From assembly GCA_003818605.1 (NCBI GenBank), contig RPQS01000020.1, positions 1-64,000 of the forward strand: 64,000 nt of DNA, written 5' to 3'. The notes below the pieces were generated by a model. The model saw nothing but the letters and a program-made list of their open reading frames with translations, ran no database searches and was not told the DNA's origin. The stretch's first letter is position 1, and each line of letters starts with the position of its first letter. The position numbers and the translations under genes are program-made. Below are positions 1-7,881 of this stretch, in pieces. The DNA is from Candidatus Zhuqueibacterota bacterium. Its GTDB lineage: Bacteria > Electryoneota > RPQS01.

Positions 1-2971
1 AGTTGGCGGATGTTGCCCGGCCAATTTCTGCCAGTGTTCCCGTCACGTCGGTGGCCCGATAAATGATGTATTCTACGGCACCTAAGGCGGTTGTCCAGCG
101 TAACTGCACGGAGTCCGTGAGCGGATAAATGGTCAATGAATCCGGCTTCAGCGGGACTCGCACCCATTCAGCGGCTTCGATATTGCCGTTGCCGATTACT
201 GCGGAAGGAGCCTGACCTTGGAGCGTTCCGCCGTCAGCCGTGGCATATCGTGCCGCGCAGAGATAAATGGCAGGAGGAATCGAACCCAGCTCTCCGGCAA
301 GATTGATCGTTCCTTCGAGCACGGTTCCTGCCGCCGAAGCCGTAGCGCCGCTTGCATCGAACCATCCGCGCCAGCCGTTGTTTTCTTCTTGCGCAAGAAA
401 AGCCGCCCAATTCGCCACTTGTCCGGCCTTGGCCCACGGGGCCGCGCTCAAAGTTCCGGGCGGATTCGAGACAAAAAGGAATCGGTCTTGTCCGGTTCCC
501 TGCGCAGATTCGGTAGCCAGATAAAGATCGCTGCCGTTCCATCCGGCCCAGAGCGTAATGCTTGCTCCCGCTGCCACCGTTTGCGCGGAAGCATCGCGAG
601 AGCCGTCCATCAAAAATCCCGATGATCCCCCTCCGGTTACGGTGACGTGCCAATCCGAGCCGCCGTTGTTGTCCCAGTTGTTCGAATTGTCGCGGAACAC
701 AAAATCCACGGTTGTCGCGGCAGACGGAATGGAATAGGCGTAGAACCATTCTTCTTCCCCGCTGTCGTAGGTCATTTGCGGATCGGGACTGATGATTCCC
801 TGCCAGCCGGAGTGTCCGATGTGAATATAGACGGGATTGGTTCCGGCGGGAAGCGGTCCTTGAGTCGCATCGTAATAGATGGTGACCGTCTCACTGGCTA
901 CGGGATTTTGCGGAGACCAATGCACGCGGTCACCGGTGGATCCTCCCGTGCCCGTTCCGACGTACGTGTGGTAGATATCCGAGCGCGCGACGTTGCCCAG
1001 CGAATCCACGGCTTCAATGTAGTAGTCCACGAGGACGCCGCCGGAGTCCGCGACTTCCGCATCGGTGAGATGGTAGTAATATTGATCGGCGATGTAAGTC
1101 GGCAGGTCGCCGAAGGAGATTTCCGGATCGTTGTAAATATTTCCGGCGGGAAAAGCGCGGCGTGTCAGGGTTCGCGCGCGCCACGACGTAACTTCGCTTC
1201 CTCCGGCAAAGGTTTCATTTTGAGTGGATGCGAGCGGATTCACACCATCCGTATCCAGACGATAATAGACGGTTGCCGAAGACACACCGGACACATCGTG
1301 AATAAATGTCCAGATGTAAAAAGCGCGCGGCTGCGGAGTCTGCTGATAACTCCACAGTGAGCCGAAGCCGATGCCTCCGGGATTGTGCGGATGCTGCTGT
1401 ACGGTCCAAATGGTGGGAGGAGTTGGATCGCCGCCGCCCGCGAGAACCTGATCGGCATAGTCCACGGCTTCATTGCAGGCCACGGTCGGCTTCATTTCCA
1501 TATCGAGCGAATTGCCGTAGTACATGAAACCGGAGTTCAGCGAACCGAGCAGGAAATGCCAGGCCAGATCCGCAAGCGTAGCGGGATTAACGCTCGGATC
1601 CTGAATGCCCGCCAGTGAAATGCCGCCGGCTACGGCCTCCGCCGTAACTACGCGATTTGTTGCCGCTGTGATGACGGCCCAGTTGCGGATATCGAGCGCC
1701 CAACCATTCGGAATGTCGAATTGTCCGCTCGAATTGTAGGGCGGCCAGTTCCAGTTGATGAAATCCGGACTGCCGAAATCACCGTCCGCATTCACCCAAG
1801 CTCCATCTTCCACGTGCGCGATATTGCCTGATGAAACTGGATGATCCGCTAAAAATTCCGGCACGGTAGTCGGTTCATAGCCTGCGGCGACCGCTTGCGA
1901 AGTGAATCCGGCCACGCTCTCCATATAATAGGAATAGCCGCCGCCCCAGGCGTTGTCACCATCGTGACCCAACACCGCAATCATCGGATTGTTCGGATCA
2001 TTATACGCGGCAATGTTGTTGATATCGCCGACGCCGTAAGTCATGTAGCCGTCCTGCCAGCTCATCGCCATCGCCACGGGCACAACGACCACTTGCGACG
2101 CGACTCCCGTCTGCGGATTGACATGCTGCGCGTAATGCGGCTGGAAGGAATACGGCACGGCATCAGTCGGTGTGCAGCCGCGGCTGATGGTGAGCGAGAA
2201 CCAATGCGCGGATGAAGGATTGATCTGATCGGCGGGATTGGGCGGATCGCAGTTTTCACCGCCGGTGCCAAGAACTAAAGGAAAGTTGGAGCATGCGCGC
2301 GAAATGTGATTGGACGGAACCAGACACCACGTGATTCCGCACTCCGCGAGTGCGGGAATGATGCGCTCGCTGAAAGCCAGCTCCGGCGGGAAGAAACCCA
2401 CGGATGGCGCGGGTGTTGAACCCCACACCCACGGATAGAGATACTGATAGATCTGAATTTCTTTTTTCAGCACGGTTTTATCCACAAGCGGCGCGAGAGC
2501 ATGATGATAGGGAATGATGACCATTTCGAGGCGCGGGCGTCCGCCGCTGGTTGTCCAGCCGCGCGCTTGAATATTCGCGGAATTCCACGAAGCAGAATAG
2601 CCGTACGCATTCTGCGCGCCTAAGCTTGCCACGTTGCGAACCAAGCCGCCGGTGTAGGTGACTTGGGCGCCGGCATCGGTTCCGGACATCGTGCCAATGG
2701 CATCGCGCAAACGATATTGATAGGCGGCGACGCGATCGGCAACGGAGAATATTTCCGCGACGTTGTTCTCCGGATGTGCTGCGCCGCCGTTGCGGTGCTG
2801 GATGGATTCCCACGCGGTTTGATAGCCTTGCGTCCATTCGGAAGGGGCTGGCCAGTAGACCGGCTGTTCCAAATGCCAAACGTATGTGGTGTGCACCGGA
2901 GCGGCGGAGCAGAATGGGGCAACAGATGCAAAAATGCATAGGCAAATCGTCCGGAATCGCAGTGTATTCAT
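1..2971 (-). CDS. GH57-like glycoside hydrolase/secreted protein with CBM25-like and Fn3-like C-terminal modules (3' end outside window)
   Basis: Manual minus-strand translation from ATG at 2971 is open to the window edge: MNTLRFRTICLCIFASVAPFCSAAPVHTTYVWHLEQPVYWPAPSEWTQGYQ...PYHHALAPLVDK...GFFPPELAFSERIIPALAECGITWCLVPSNHI...LGHDGDNAWGGGYSYYMES...FRDNSNNWDNNGGSDWHV. Signal peptide, GH57-like motifs (HLEQP, PPE, DGDNAW) and a CBM25-like WDNNxxxxW motif. Absent from the ORF track because it runs off the edge. Confidence 0.75.
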   Translation of the reverse strand, partial: MNTLRFRTICLCIFASVAPFCSAAPVHTTYVWHLEQPVYWPAPSEWTQGYQTAWESIQHRNGGAAHPENNVAEIFSVADRVAAYQYRLRDAIGTMSGTDAGAQVTYTGGLVRNVASLGAQNAYGYSASWNSANIQARGWTTSGGRPRLEMVIIPYHHALAPLVDKTVLKKEIQIYQYLYPWVWGSTPAPSVGFFPPELAFSERIIPALAECGITWCLVPSNHISRACSNFPLVLGTGGENCDPPNPADQINPSSAHWFSLTISRGCTPTDAVPYSFQPHYAQHVNPQTGVASQVVVVPVAMAMSWQDGYMTYGVGDINNIAAYNDPNNPMIAVLGHDGDNAWGGGYSYYMESVAGFTSQAVAAGYEPTTVPEFLADHPVSSGNIAHVEDGAWVNADGDFGSPDFINWNWPPYNSSGQFDIPNGWALDIRNWAVITAATNRVVTAEAVAGGISLAGIQDPSVNPATLADLAWHFLLGSLNSGFMYYGNSLDMEMKPTVACNEAVDYADQVLAGGGDPTPPTIWTVQQHPHNPGGIGFGSLWSYQQTPQPRAFYIWTFIHDVSGVSSATVYYRLDTDGVNPLASTQNETFAGGSEVTSWRARTLTRRAFPAGNIYNDPEISFGDLPTYIADQYYYHLTDAEVADSGGVLVDYYIEAVDSLGNVARSDIYHTYVGTGTGGSTGDRVHWSPQNPVASETVTIYYDATQGPLPAGTNPVYIHIGHSGWQGIISPDPQMTYDSGEEEWFYAYSIPSAATTVDFVFRDNSNNWDNNGGSDWHVTVTGGGSSGFLMDGSRDASAQTVAAGASITLWAGWNGSDLYLATESAQGTGQDRFLFVSNPPGTLSAAPWAKAGQVANWAAFLAQEENNGWRGWFDASGATASAAGTVLEGTINLAGELGSIPPAIYLCAARYATADGGTLQGQAPSAVIGNGNIEAAEWVRVPLKPDSLTIYPLTDSVQLRWTTALGAVEYIIYRATDVTGTLAEIGRATSAN

Positions 2972-3001
2972 CGAATCATCCTTTCGGGTAATCGGCGAGG
3001 A

Positions 3002-4603
3002 TCAGAAGAAAATGGCCCACAGTATCAAGAGGATAATCACAAGTAAAACGGAAAAGACAATGTTCATTTTCCGCCACAGGCCAGGAACGGCGGCGCGAGC
3101 GTCACCGGCATGTTTGAAGGTCAGTCCTTTCACTTTCTCAAAAGCGGGTGCTTGGGTGGCCAGACTAACCACGATCAATACGGCAACACAGACCACGAAA
3201 AGGAAAATCGCAAAATGGAGGAAGTTGATTTCAGCCAGCGTTGCGAGTGGAGAGAAGCCGATGGGCGACTGCTTGTGAATCAATTCCGTGATCAACCGCA
3301 GCGCCCCAAGGACGAGACCCGTGAGAAGGGAGGCAATCGCGCCTTTGCTATTCGCTCGGGGCCAGAACACTCCTAAGAGAAATACCGCGGCAATGGGCGG
3401 GCTGATATAAGCCTGAACGCTCTGGAGATAAATGTAAAGCTGCGATGAAATGAACCGAATGAACGGAACCCAAAGGATTCCTAACACAACCAGTGCACCG
3501 GTAGCCAGCCTTCCTATATGTACGAGTTGTTTCTCGGAGGCTCCCGGTTTCAGTTTTTTGTAGATGTCCATCGTGAACAGAGTGGAACTGCTGTTAAAGC
3601 AGGCGGAGAGCGAAGACATCAAAGCGGCCAGCAAACTGGCAATGACAATTCCTTTCAGACCGATGGGGAGCAAACGAGTGACGATGGCCGGATACGCCTG
3701 ATCGCCCGCGATGTCGGGATAAAGCGCGCGCGCAATGATGCCGGGCATGACGAGAATGAACACCGGCAGTATCTTGAGAAAACCGGAGAAGATTGTCCCC
3801 GACTGAGCATGGTTGATGTTCTTCGCGCTTAAAACTCTTTGGACAATATACTGATCGGTGCACCAATACCAGATTCCGAGAATCGGCGCACCGAAGACAA
3901 TTCCCGTCCACGGGAAATCGGGATCGCTGATCGGTTTAAACATACTGAAGAAATCCGCGGGAACGGATTGCTGCAGGCCGCTGATTCCACCCACTTCATT
4001 CAAGCCCAGAATCGTAAGGACAACCGCGCCGCCGATAAGGACAAACATCTGCAGCAGTTCGGTGTAGATCACCGCAGCCAGACCGCCGAAGACCGTGTAA
4101 ATTCCGGTGGCGATCACGAGGACAATGGAGGACGTGTACATATCCCAGCCGAGCAACTGATTCAACAGCAGCGAACCGGCGAACAACGTCACGGATATTT
4201 TCGTCAGCACATAGCCCGTAATAGAGACGACCGTGAGATACCAGCGGCTGGATTCCCCGTAGCGGCGTTCGAGAAACTCCGGCATGGTGAAGACGCCGCT
4301 TTTGATATAGAACGGTACAAACACCCAACCCAAAATTAGAACGATCAGACAAGCCAGCCATTCGAAATGCCCCACCGCCATGCCTGTAGCCGCACCCGAA
4401 CCCGCCAGACCAATAAAATGTTCGGAAGAAATATTGGTGGCGAACATGGACGCGCCGATGGCGAACCAGCCCACATCCCGTCCGGCCAGAAAGTAGTCGG
4501 TACTGTTGCGGCCGCGCCGGGCGAAGTAGATTCCGATGCCGAACACAATCAGAAAATAGAGTCCGATCACGACCAGATCAATGCCGCCCATATTGAGAAA
4601 CAT
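3002..4603 (-). CDS. Sodium:solute symporter (SSS family, SGLT-like)
   Basis: 533 aa, many TM helices; YFLAGRDVGWFAIGASMFATNISSEHFIGLAGSGAATGMAVGHFEW is typical of the SSS family. Confidence 0.9.
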   Translation of the reverse strand: MFLNMGGIDLVVIGLYFLIVFGIGIYFARRGRNSTDYFLAGRDVGWFAIGASMFATNISSEHFIGLAGSGAATGMAVGHFEWLACLIVLILGWVFVPFYIKSGVFTMPEFLERRYGESSRWYLTVVSITGYVLTKISVTLFAGSLLLNQLLGWDMYTSSIVLVIATGIYTVFGGLAAVIYTELLQMFVLIGGAVVLTILGLNEVGGISGLQQSVPADFFSMFKPISDPDFPWTGIVFGAPILGIWYWCTDQYIVQRVLSAKNINHAQSGTIFSGFLKILPVFILVMPGIIARALYPDIAGDQAYPAIVTRLLPIGLKGIVIASLLAALMSSLSACFNSSSTLFTMDIYKKLKPGASEKQLVHIGRLATGALVVLGILWVPFIRFISSQLYIYLQSVQAYISPPIAAVFLLGVFWPRANSKGAIASLLTGLVLGALRLITELIHKQSPIGFSPLATLAEINFLHFAIFLFVVCVAVLIVVSLATQAPAFEKVKGLTFKHAGDARAAVPGLWRKMNIVFSVLLVIILLILWAIFF

Positions 4604-4667
4604 CTTCTCTCCTCGGTCTATTTGCTTTGACCTTGAGATCGGTTCGATTTATTTCGGAAGAGGAATG

Positions 4668-7115
4668 CTATTGTACGATCAGCCGCCACGCCGCCCGCGC
4701 ATCCGGAAAAACTATTGTGAGGATGCGTTTTTCAGAGTCGTATTGATATCCGGATTGCGTTTTTTCAACGGCAGCCTGTTCTAAAGGCTTTCCCTCGAGA
4801 GTCACGAAGCCGGGAGCTTTGTCCACCGCATGAATGCGCAGTTGAAGCGGACGGTCGGGAATAGAATAACGATCATGAGGCCGCGTTTGATTGATGCGAA
4901 CCTCATCTCCCGTGCGTTGACAGGCCCATTGCGTCAGGCGGTATTCCCCGTTTTCGTAATCGAATGTCCGGCCGTCATCTTCGTAGAGAGTAAAACCGGA
5001 TTCATGAATGGCAGGATAGATTTCCAAAGTCAACCGGTTTGACGCCGCATCGGCTGTGTGTTGCTTAACATCCTGCAGGGGAATGATCGCTCCTTCGTGC
5101 AGGAAGATCGGCATTTTTTCCAATGGAGTTTCCACAGTGATGGTTTGTCCGCCTTCGTAAACGGTTTCATCGCTCCAATCCAGCCACCAGCCGCGCGGGA
5201 GATAAACTTTTTTCAGATACTGATTTTCGCGAGTGACCGGAGCGGCGAGCAAATTCTCGCCTACGAAAAATTCCTGCTGATTCGCCCAATCCCACGTATT
5301 GTTGTCGGCGGGATCATTCCAGCACAAAGGTCTCCAGAGCGGTGCGCCGGTCTGCGATGCTTCATAGAAAAGAGAATAGAAGTAGGGAAGAAGACGGTAG
5401 CGCAGGGAAATGTAGTTGCGGCTGATGTCTTCCACGCGTTCGCCGAAAGCCCACGGTTCCTTGTCGGGAGTGCCGTATTCCGTGTGTGCGCGGCAGAGCG
5501 GCGACAGCGAACCCACTTGAATCCAGCGGGCAAAGAGTTCACTTGAAGGCATGCCGATGAAACCGCCGATGTCCGTGCCGACGAACGGTACTCCGGAAAC
5601 GCTCAGTCCTTGCAGCATGCGAATCCCGAGCTCCAAATGATCCCAACTCGCGATATTATCTCCGGTCCAAACGGCGGTGTAGCGCTGTTCTCCGGCAAAG
5701 CCCGCGCGCGTTAGAATGAAAGGCCGCTCGTTAGGTTCGGCTTTGAGCGCGCCTTCGTAGGTGGCGCGGGCCATGAGAAAACCGTAAAGGTTGTGCATCT
5801 TCTTGTGGTCAGTGCCGCGGCCTTCATCATCAAAGCGGGTTTCCAGCGGGAAAGCCTGTCCCCACACGGCAGGTTCATTCATGTCATTCCAGATTCCGGA
5901 GACTCCATTCTTGAGCCATTCTCCGACCAAGCCGCCCCACCACGCGCGGGTTGAACTGCGGCTGTAATCGGAAAAGTAGGACGGCCCGGGCCAGACTTCA
6001 CCGATGTAGGTTTGACCGTCGGGATAAGTGACAAAGTGATTTCCGGCTAAACCTTCGCGGCACACGCGAAAGGCCGTATCCACTTTCACGCCGGGATCAA
6101 TGATGGTCACGACGCGAAAATTCAAATCCGCAAGCTGCTTGAGCATTTTTTGCGGATCGGGAAAACGGTCTTTATTCCATGTAAAGACCCGATAGCCATC
6201 CATGTAATGGATATCGAGGTAGATCACATCGGCGGGGATTTGCTTTTCGCGAAAGGTATTGGCAATGCGCAGGACTTCCTTGTCGGGGAAATAGCTGTAG
6301 CGGCACTGCTGAAATCCCAGAGACCAGAGCGGCGGCAGGGGAGCGCGGCCGGTCAGATCCGTATATTGCTCGAGCACGTCTGCAGGTTTCGGTCCGGCGA
6401 AGAAGAAATAATCGAGATGGCCGCGCTCGGCGGAGAAGGAGTAGTAGCGCGACGTGCTGGCTCCCATATTGAATCGCGTGCGGTAGCTGTTGTTGAAGTA
6501 GAGACCGTAAGCTTGTCTTTCGCGAATGCCGATGAAGAAAGGAATACTCTGATAGATCGGATCCGTACTCCAGCCGTAGGCGGGAGTATCGCTGTTCCAC
6601 ATCACCCATTCCTGACCGCGTTTGTTGATGTTGCCCGTTTTCTCCCCAAGCCCGAGAAATTTTTCATCAGGAACAATTTTTTTCCAGCAGCGGACTTCGT
6701 TTCCGTCCCAGCCCATTCCCAGCGCGGCCTCATCTTCGCAGAGCACTTGCCCCAGAAGATTTTTGATCGTGATGCGGCAGGGCGTCTTATGGATTTCCAC
6801 GACGAGCGCCGCAGAGCGCATTGTGTACAGGCTGTCACTTTCGGATGATTTTGTCTGCAGCGGCGGCCATTCCGTTTTCGCCAGCGGATAATCGAGAAGC
6901 GCTTCGGTCTGTCCCTGCCGATGAAGAGTGACGCGAATCATTTCCGGTTTGAGAAAGGTCACCTCGAGCGCATGACCGTTTTCGCAGACAACGGTCACGC
7001 CCGCAGTTGTGCCCGTGCAGCGCTGCGCATTGCCGAGAAATTCATAGGCCGCGTGCAGTTTGATTGTGCTGCCGACCACGCAGAGCAGAAGGAAAAGCCA
7101 TCGGCGTGAAATCAT
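4668..7115 (-). CDS. Alpha-glucosidase, GH31 family, secreted
   Basis: Contains WNDMNEPAVWG (GH31 nucleophile region), YLDIHYMDGYRVFTWNKDRFPDP and FVGTDIGGFIG. ATG at 7115 (MISRRWLFLLLCVVGSTIKLHA signal peptide) follows AGGAGAAATAAT, so it is preferred to the 7193 start in the ORF track. Confidence 0.92.
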   Translation of the reverse strand: MISRRWLFLLLCVVGSTIKLHAAYEFLGNAQRCTGTTAGVTVVCENGHALEVTFLKPEMIRVTLHRQGQTEALLDYPLAKTEWPPLQTKSSESDSLYTMRSAALVVEIHKTPCRITIKNLLGQVLCEDEAALGMGWDGNEVRCWKKIVPDEKFLGLGEKTGNINKRGQEWVMWNSDTPAYGWSTDPIYQSIPFFIGIRERQAYGLYFNNSYRTRFNMGASTSRYYSFSAERGHLDYFFFAGPKPADVLEQYTDLTGRAPLPPLWSLGFQQCRYSYFPDKEVLRIANTFREKQIPADVIYLDIHYMDGYRVFTWNKDRFPDPQKMLKQLADLNFRVVTIIDPGVKVDTAFRVCREGLAGNHFVTYPDGQTYIGEVWPGPSYFSDYSRSSTRAWWGGLVGEWLKNGVSGIWNDMNEPAVWGQAFPLETRFDDEGRGTDHKKMHNLYGFLMARATYEGALKAEPNERPFILTRAGFAGEQRYTAVWTGDNIASWDHLELGIRMLQGLSVSGVPFVGTDIGGFIGMPSSELFARWIQVGSLSPLCRAHTEYGTPDKEPWAFGERVEDISRNYISLRYRLLPYFYSLFYEASQTGAPLWRPLCWNDPADNNTWDWANQQEFFVGENLLAAPVTRENQYLKKVYLPRGWWLDWSDETVYEGGQTITVETPLEKMPIFLHEGAIIPLQDVKQHTADAASNRLTLEIYPAIHESGFTLYEDDGRTFDYENGEYRLTQWACQRTGDEVRINQTRPHDRYSIPDRPLQLRIHAVDKAPGFVTLEGKPLEQAAVEKTQSGYQYDSEKRILTIVFPDARAAWRLIVQ

Positions 7116-7131
7116 ATTATTTCTCCTGCGG

Positions 7132-7162
7132 AAATCCGGAAAATTTGCGCAAATCCGGAAAA
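7132..7162. promoter_or_regulatory. Putative operator: 12-bp palindrome ATTTGCGCAAAT embedded in a direct repeat AAATCCGGAAAA (x2, 19-bp period)
   Basis: 7132-7143 and 7151-7162 are both AAATCCGGAAAA; 7143-7154 is the perfect palindrome ATTTGCGCAAAT. Sited 17-47 bp upstream of the GH31 ATG. Confidence 0.5.
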
Positions 7163-7775
7163 AGCACACTTTCATACTTAGCGATTTCAGCACACAATGT
7201 CAAACAAAAATCGCCTTATCGTGCATATAGTTGGATTTTTGTCGGGTTATGACACAATCGGACGAAGTGCTTTATATGATTAGAATGCGGGATAATTTTG
7301 CAGCAGATTATAAATAATCAGGTTATGAAACAAACCAATGCCTCCTTTCTTACGAGTTTGTCTAATATATTGTAATATAGATAAATATAAAGCGTTGCGG
7401 ATATATGGCGATAGATTTTAGATTGCGCGATTGGCAAGACTCTATGAATCTATTGCGCAGACCGCAGTTGAAAAAAAGTTGTTATTCTATATAACCGAAG
7501 TTGCAGCGAATACGGGATTGTGAACAATACTGCCTAAAAACTGAGTTCAAGATTTCACAAATGTAAAACAACACACTGCACAATATATTGTTATTTATTT
7601 GTTTGTAATATATAATGCAAGAATTTTGTGATGTGAATGTCCATTAGCGAATTTCGTGTCGAAATCCGTTGGAACGGTTCAGTGCAGAATGTCCGGCACT
7701 GACGCCGGTTGTTTTCATCGGTCAGATGTTGAGAAAAAGTTGCAGTATGAGAAATCCAGAGACGGTCAGTAATAG

Positions 7776-7804
7776 TTGACATTCCTGTGAAGTCTTCTTA
7801 ATTT
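7776..7804 (+). promoter_or_regulatory. Putative sigma-70-like promoter for the TonB receptor operon
   Basis: TTGACA (7776-7781), 17-bp spacer, TAATTT (7799-7804); 78 bp before the receptor start, in an AT-rich divergent intergenic region. Confidence 0.4.
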
Positions 7805-7881
7805 AAACCAGTTCGCATTTCCGGCCGACAATGTAGCCGGATTATCTAACCCATTGCTCTCTTTCCTGGAGTCTTCAAGCC

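Noticed and set aside
647-1360. 237-aa plus-strand ORF (and similar overlapping ORFs in 196-2991)
   Set aside because: All overlap the edge-truncated GH57-like CDS on the minus strand, which has signal peptide and family motifs.
3839-4339. 166-aa plus-strand ORF opposite the symporter
   Set aside because: D/E/R/Q-rich antisense translation of a transmembrane protein; no independent support.
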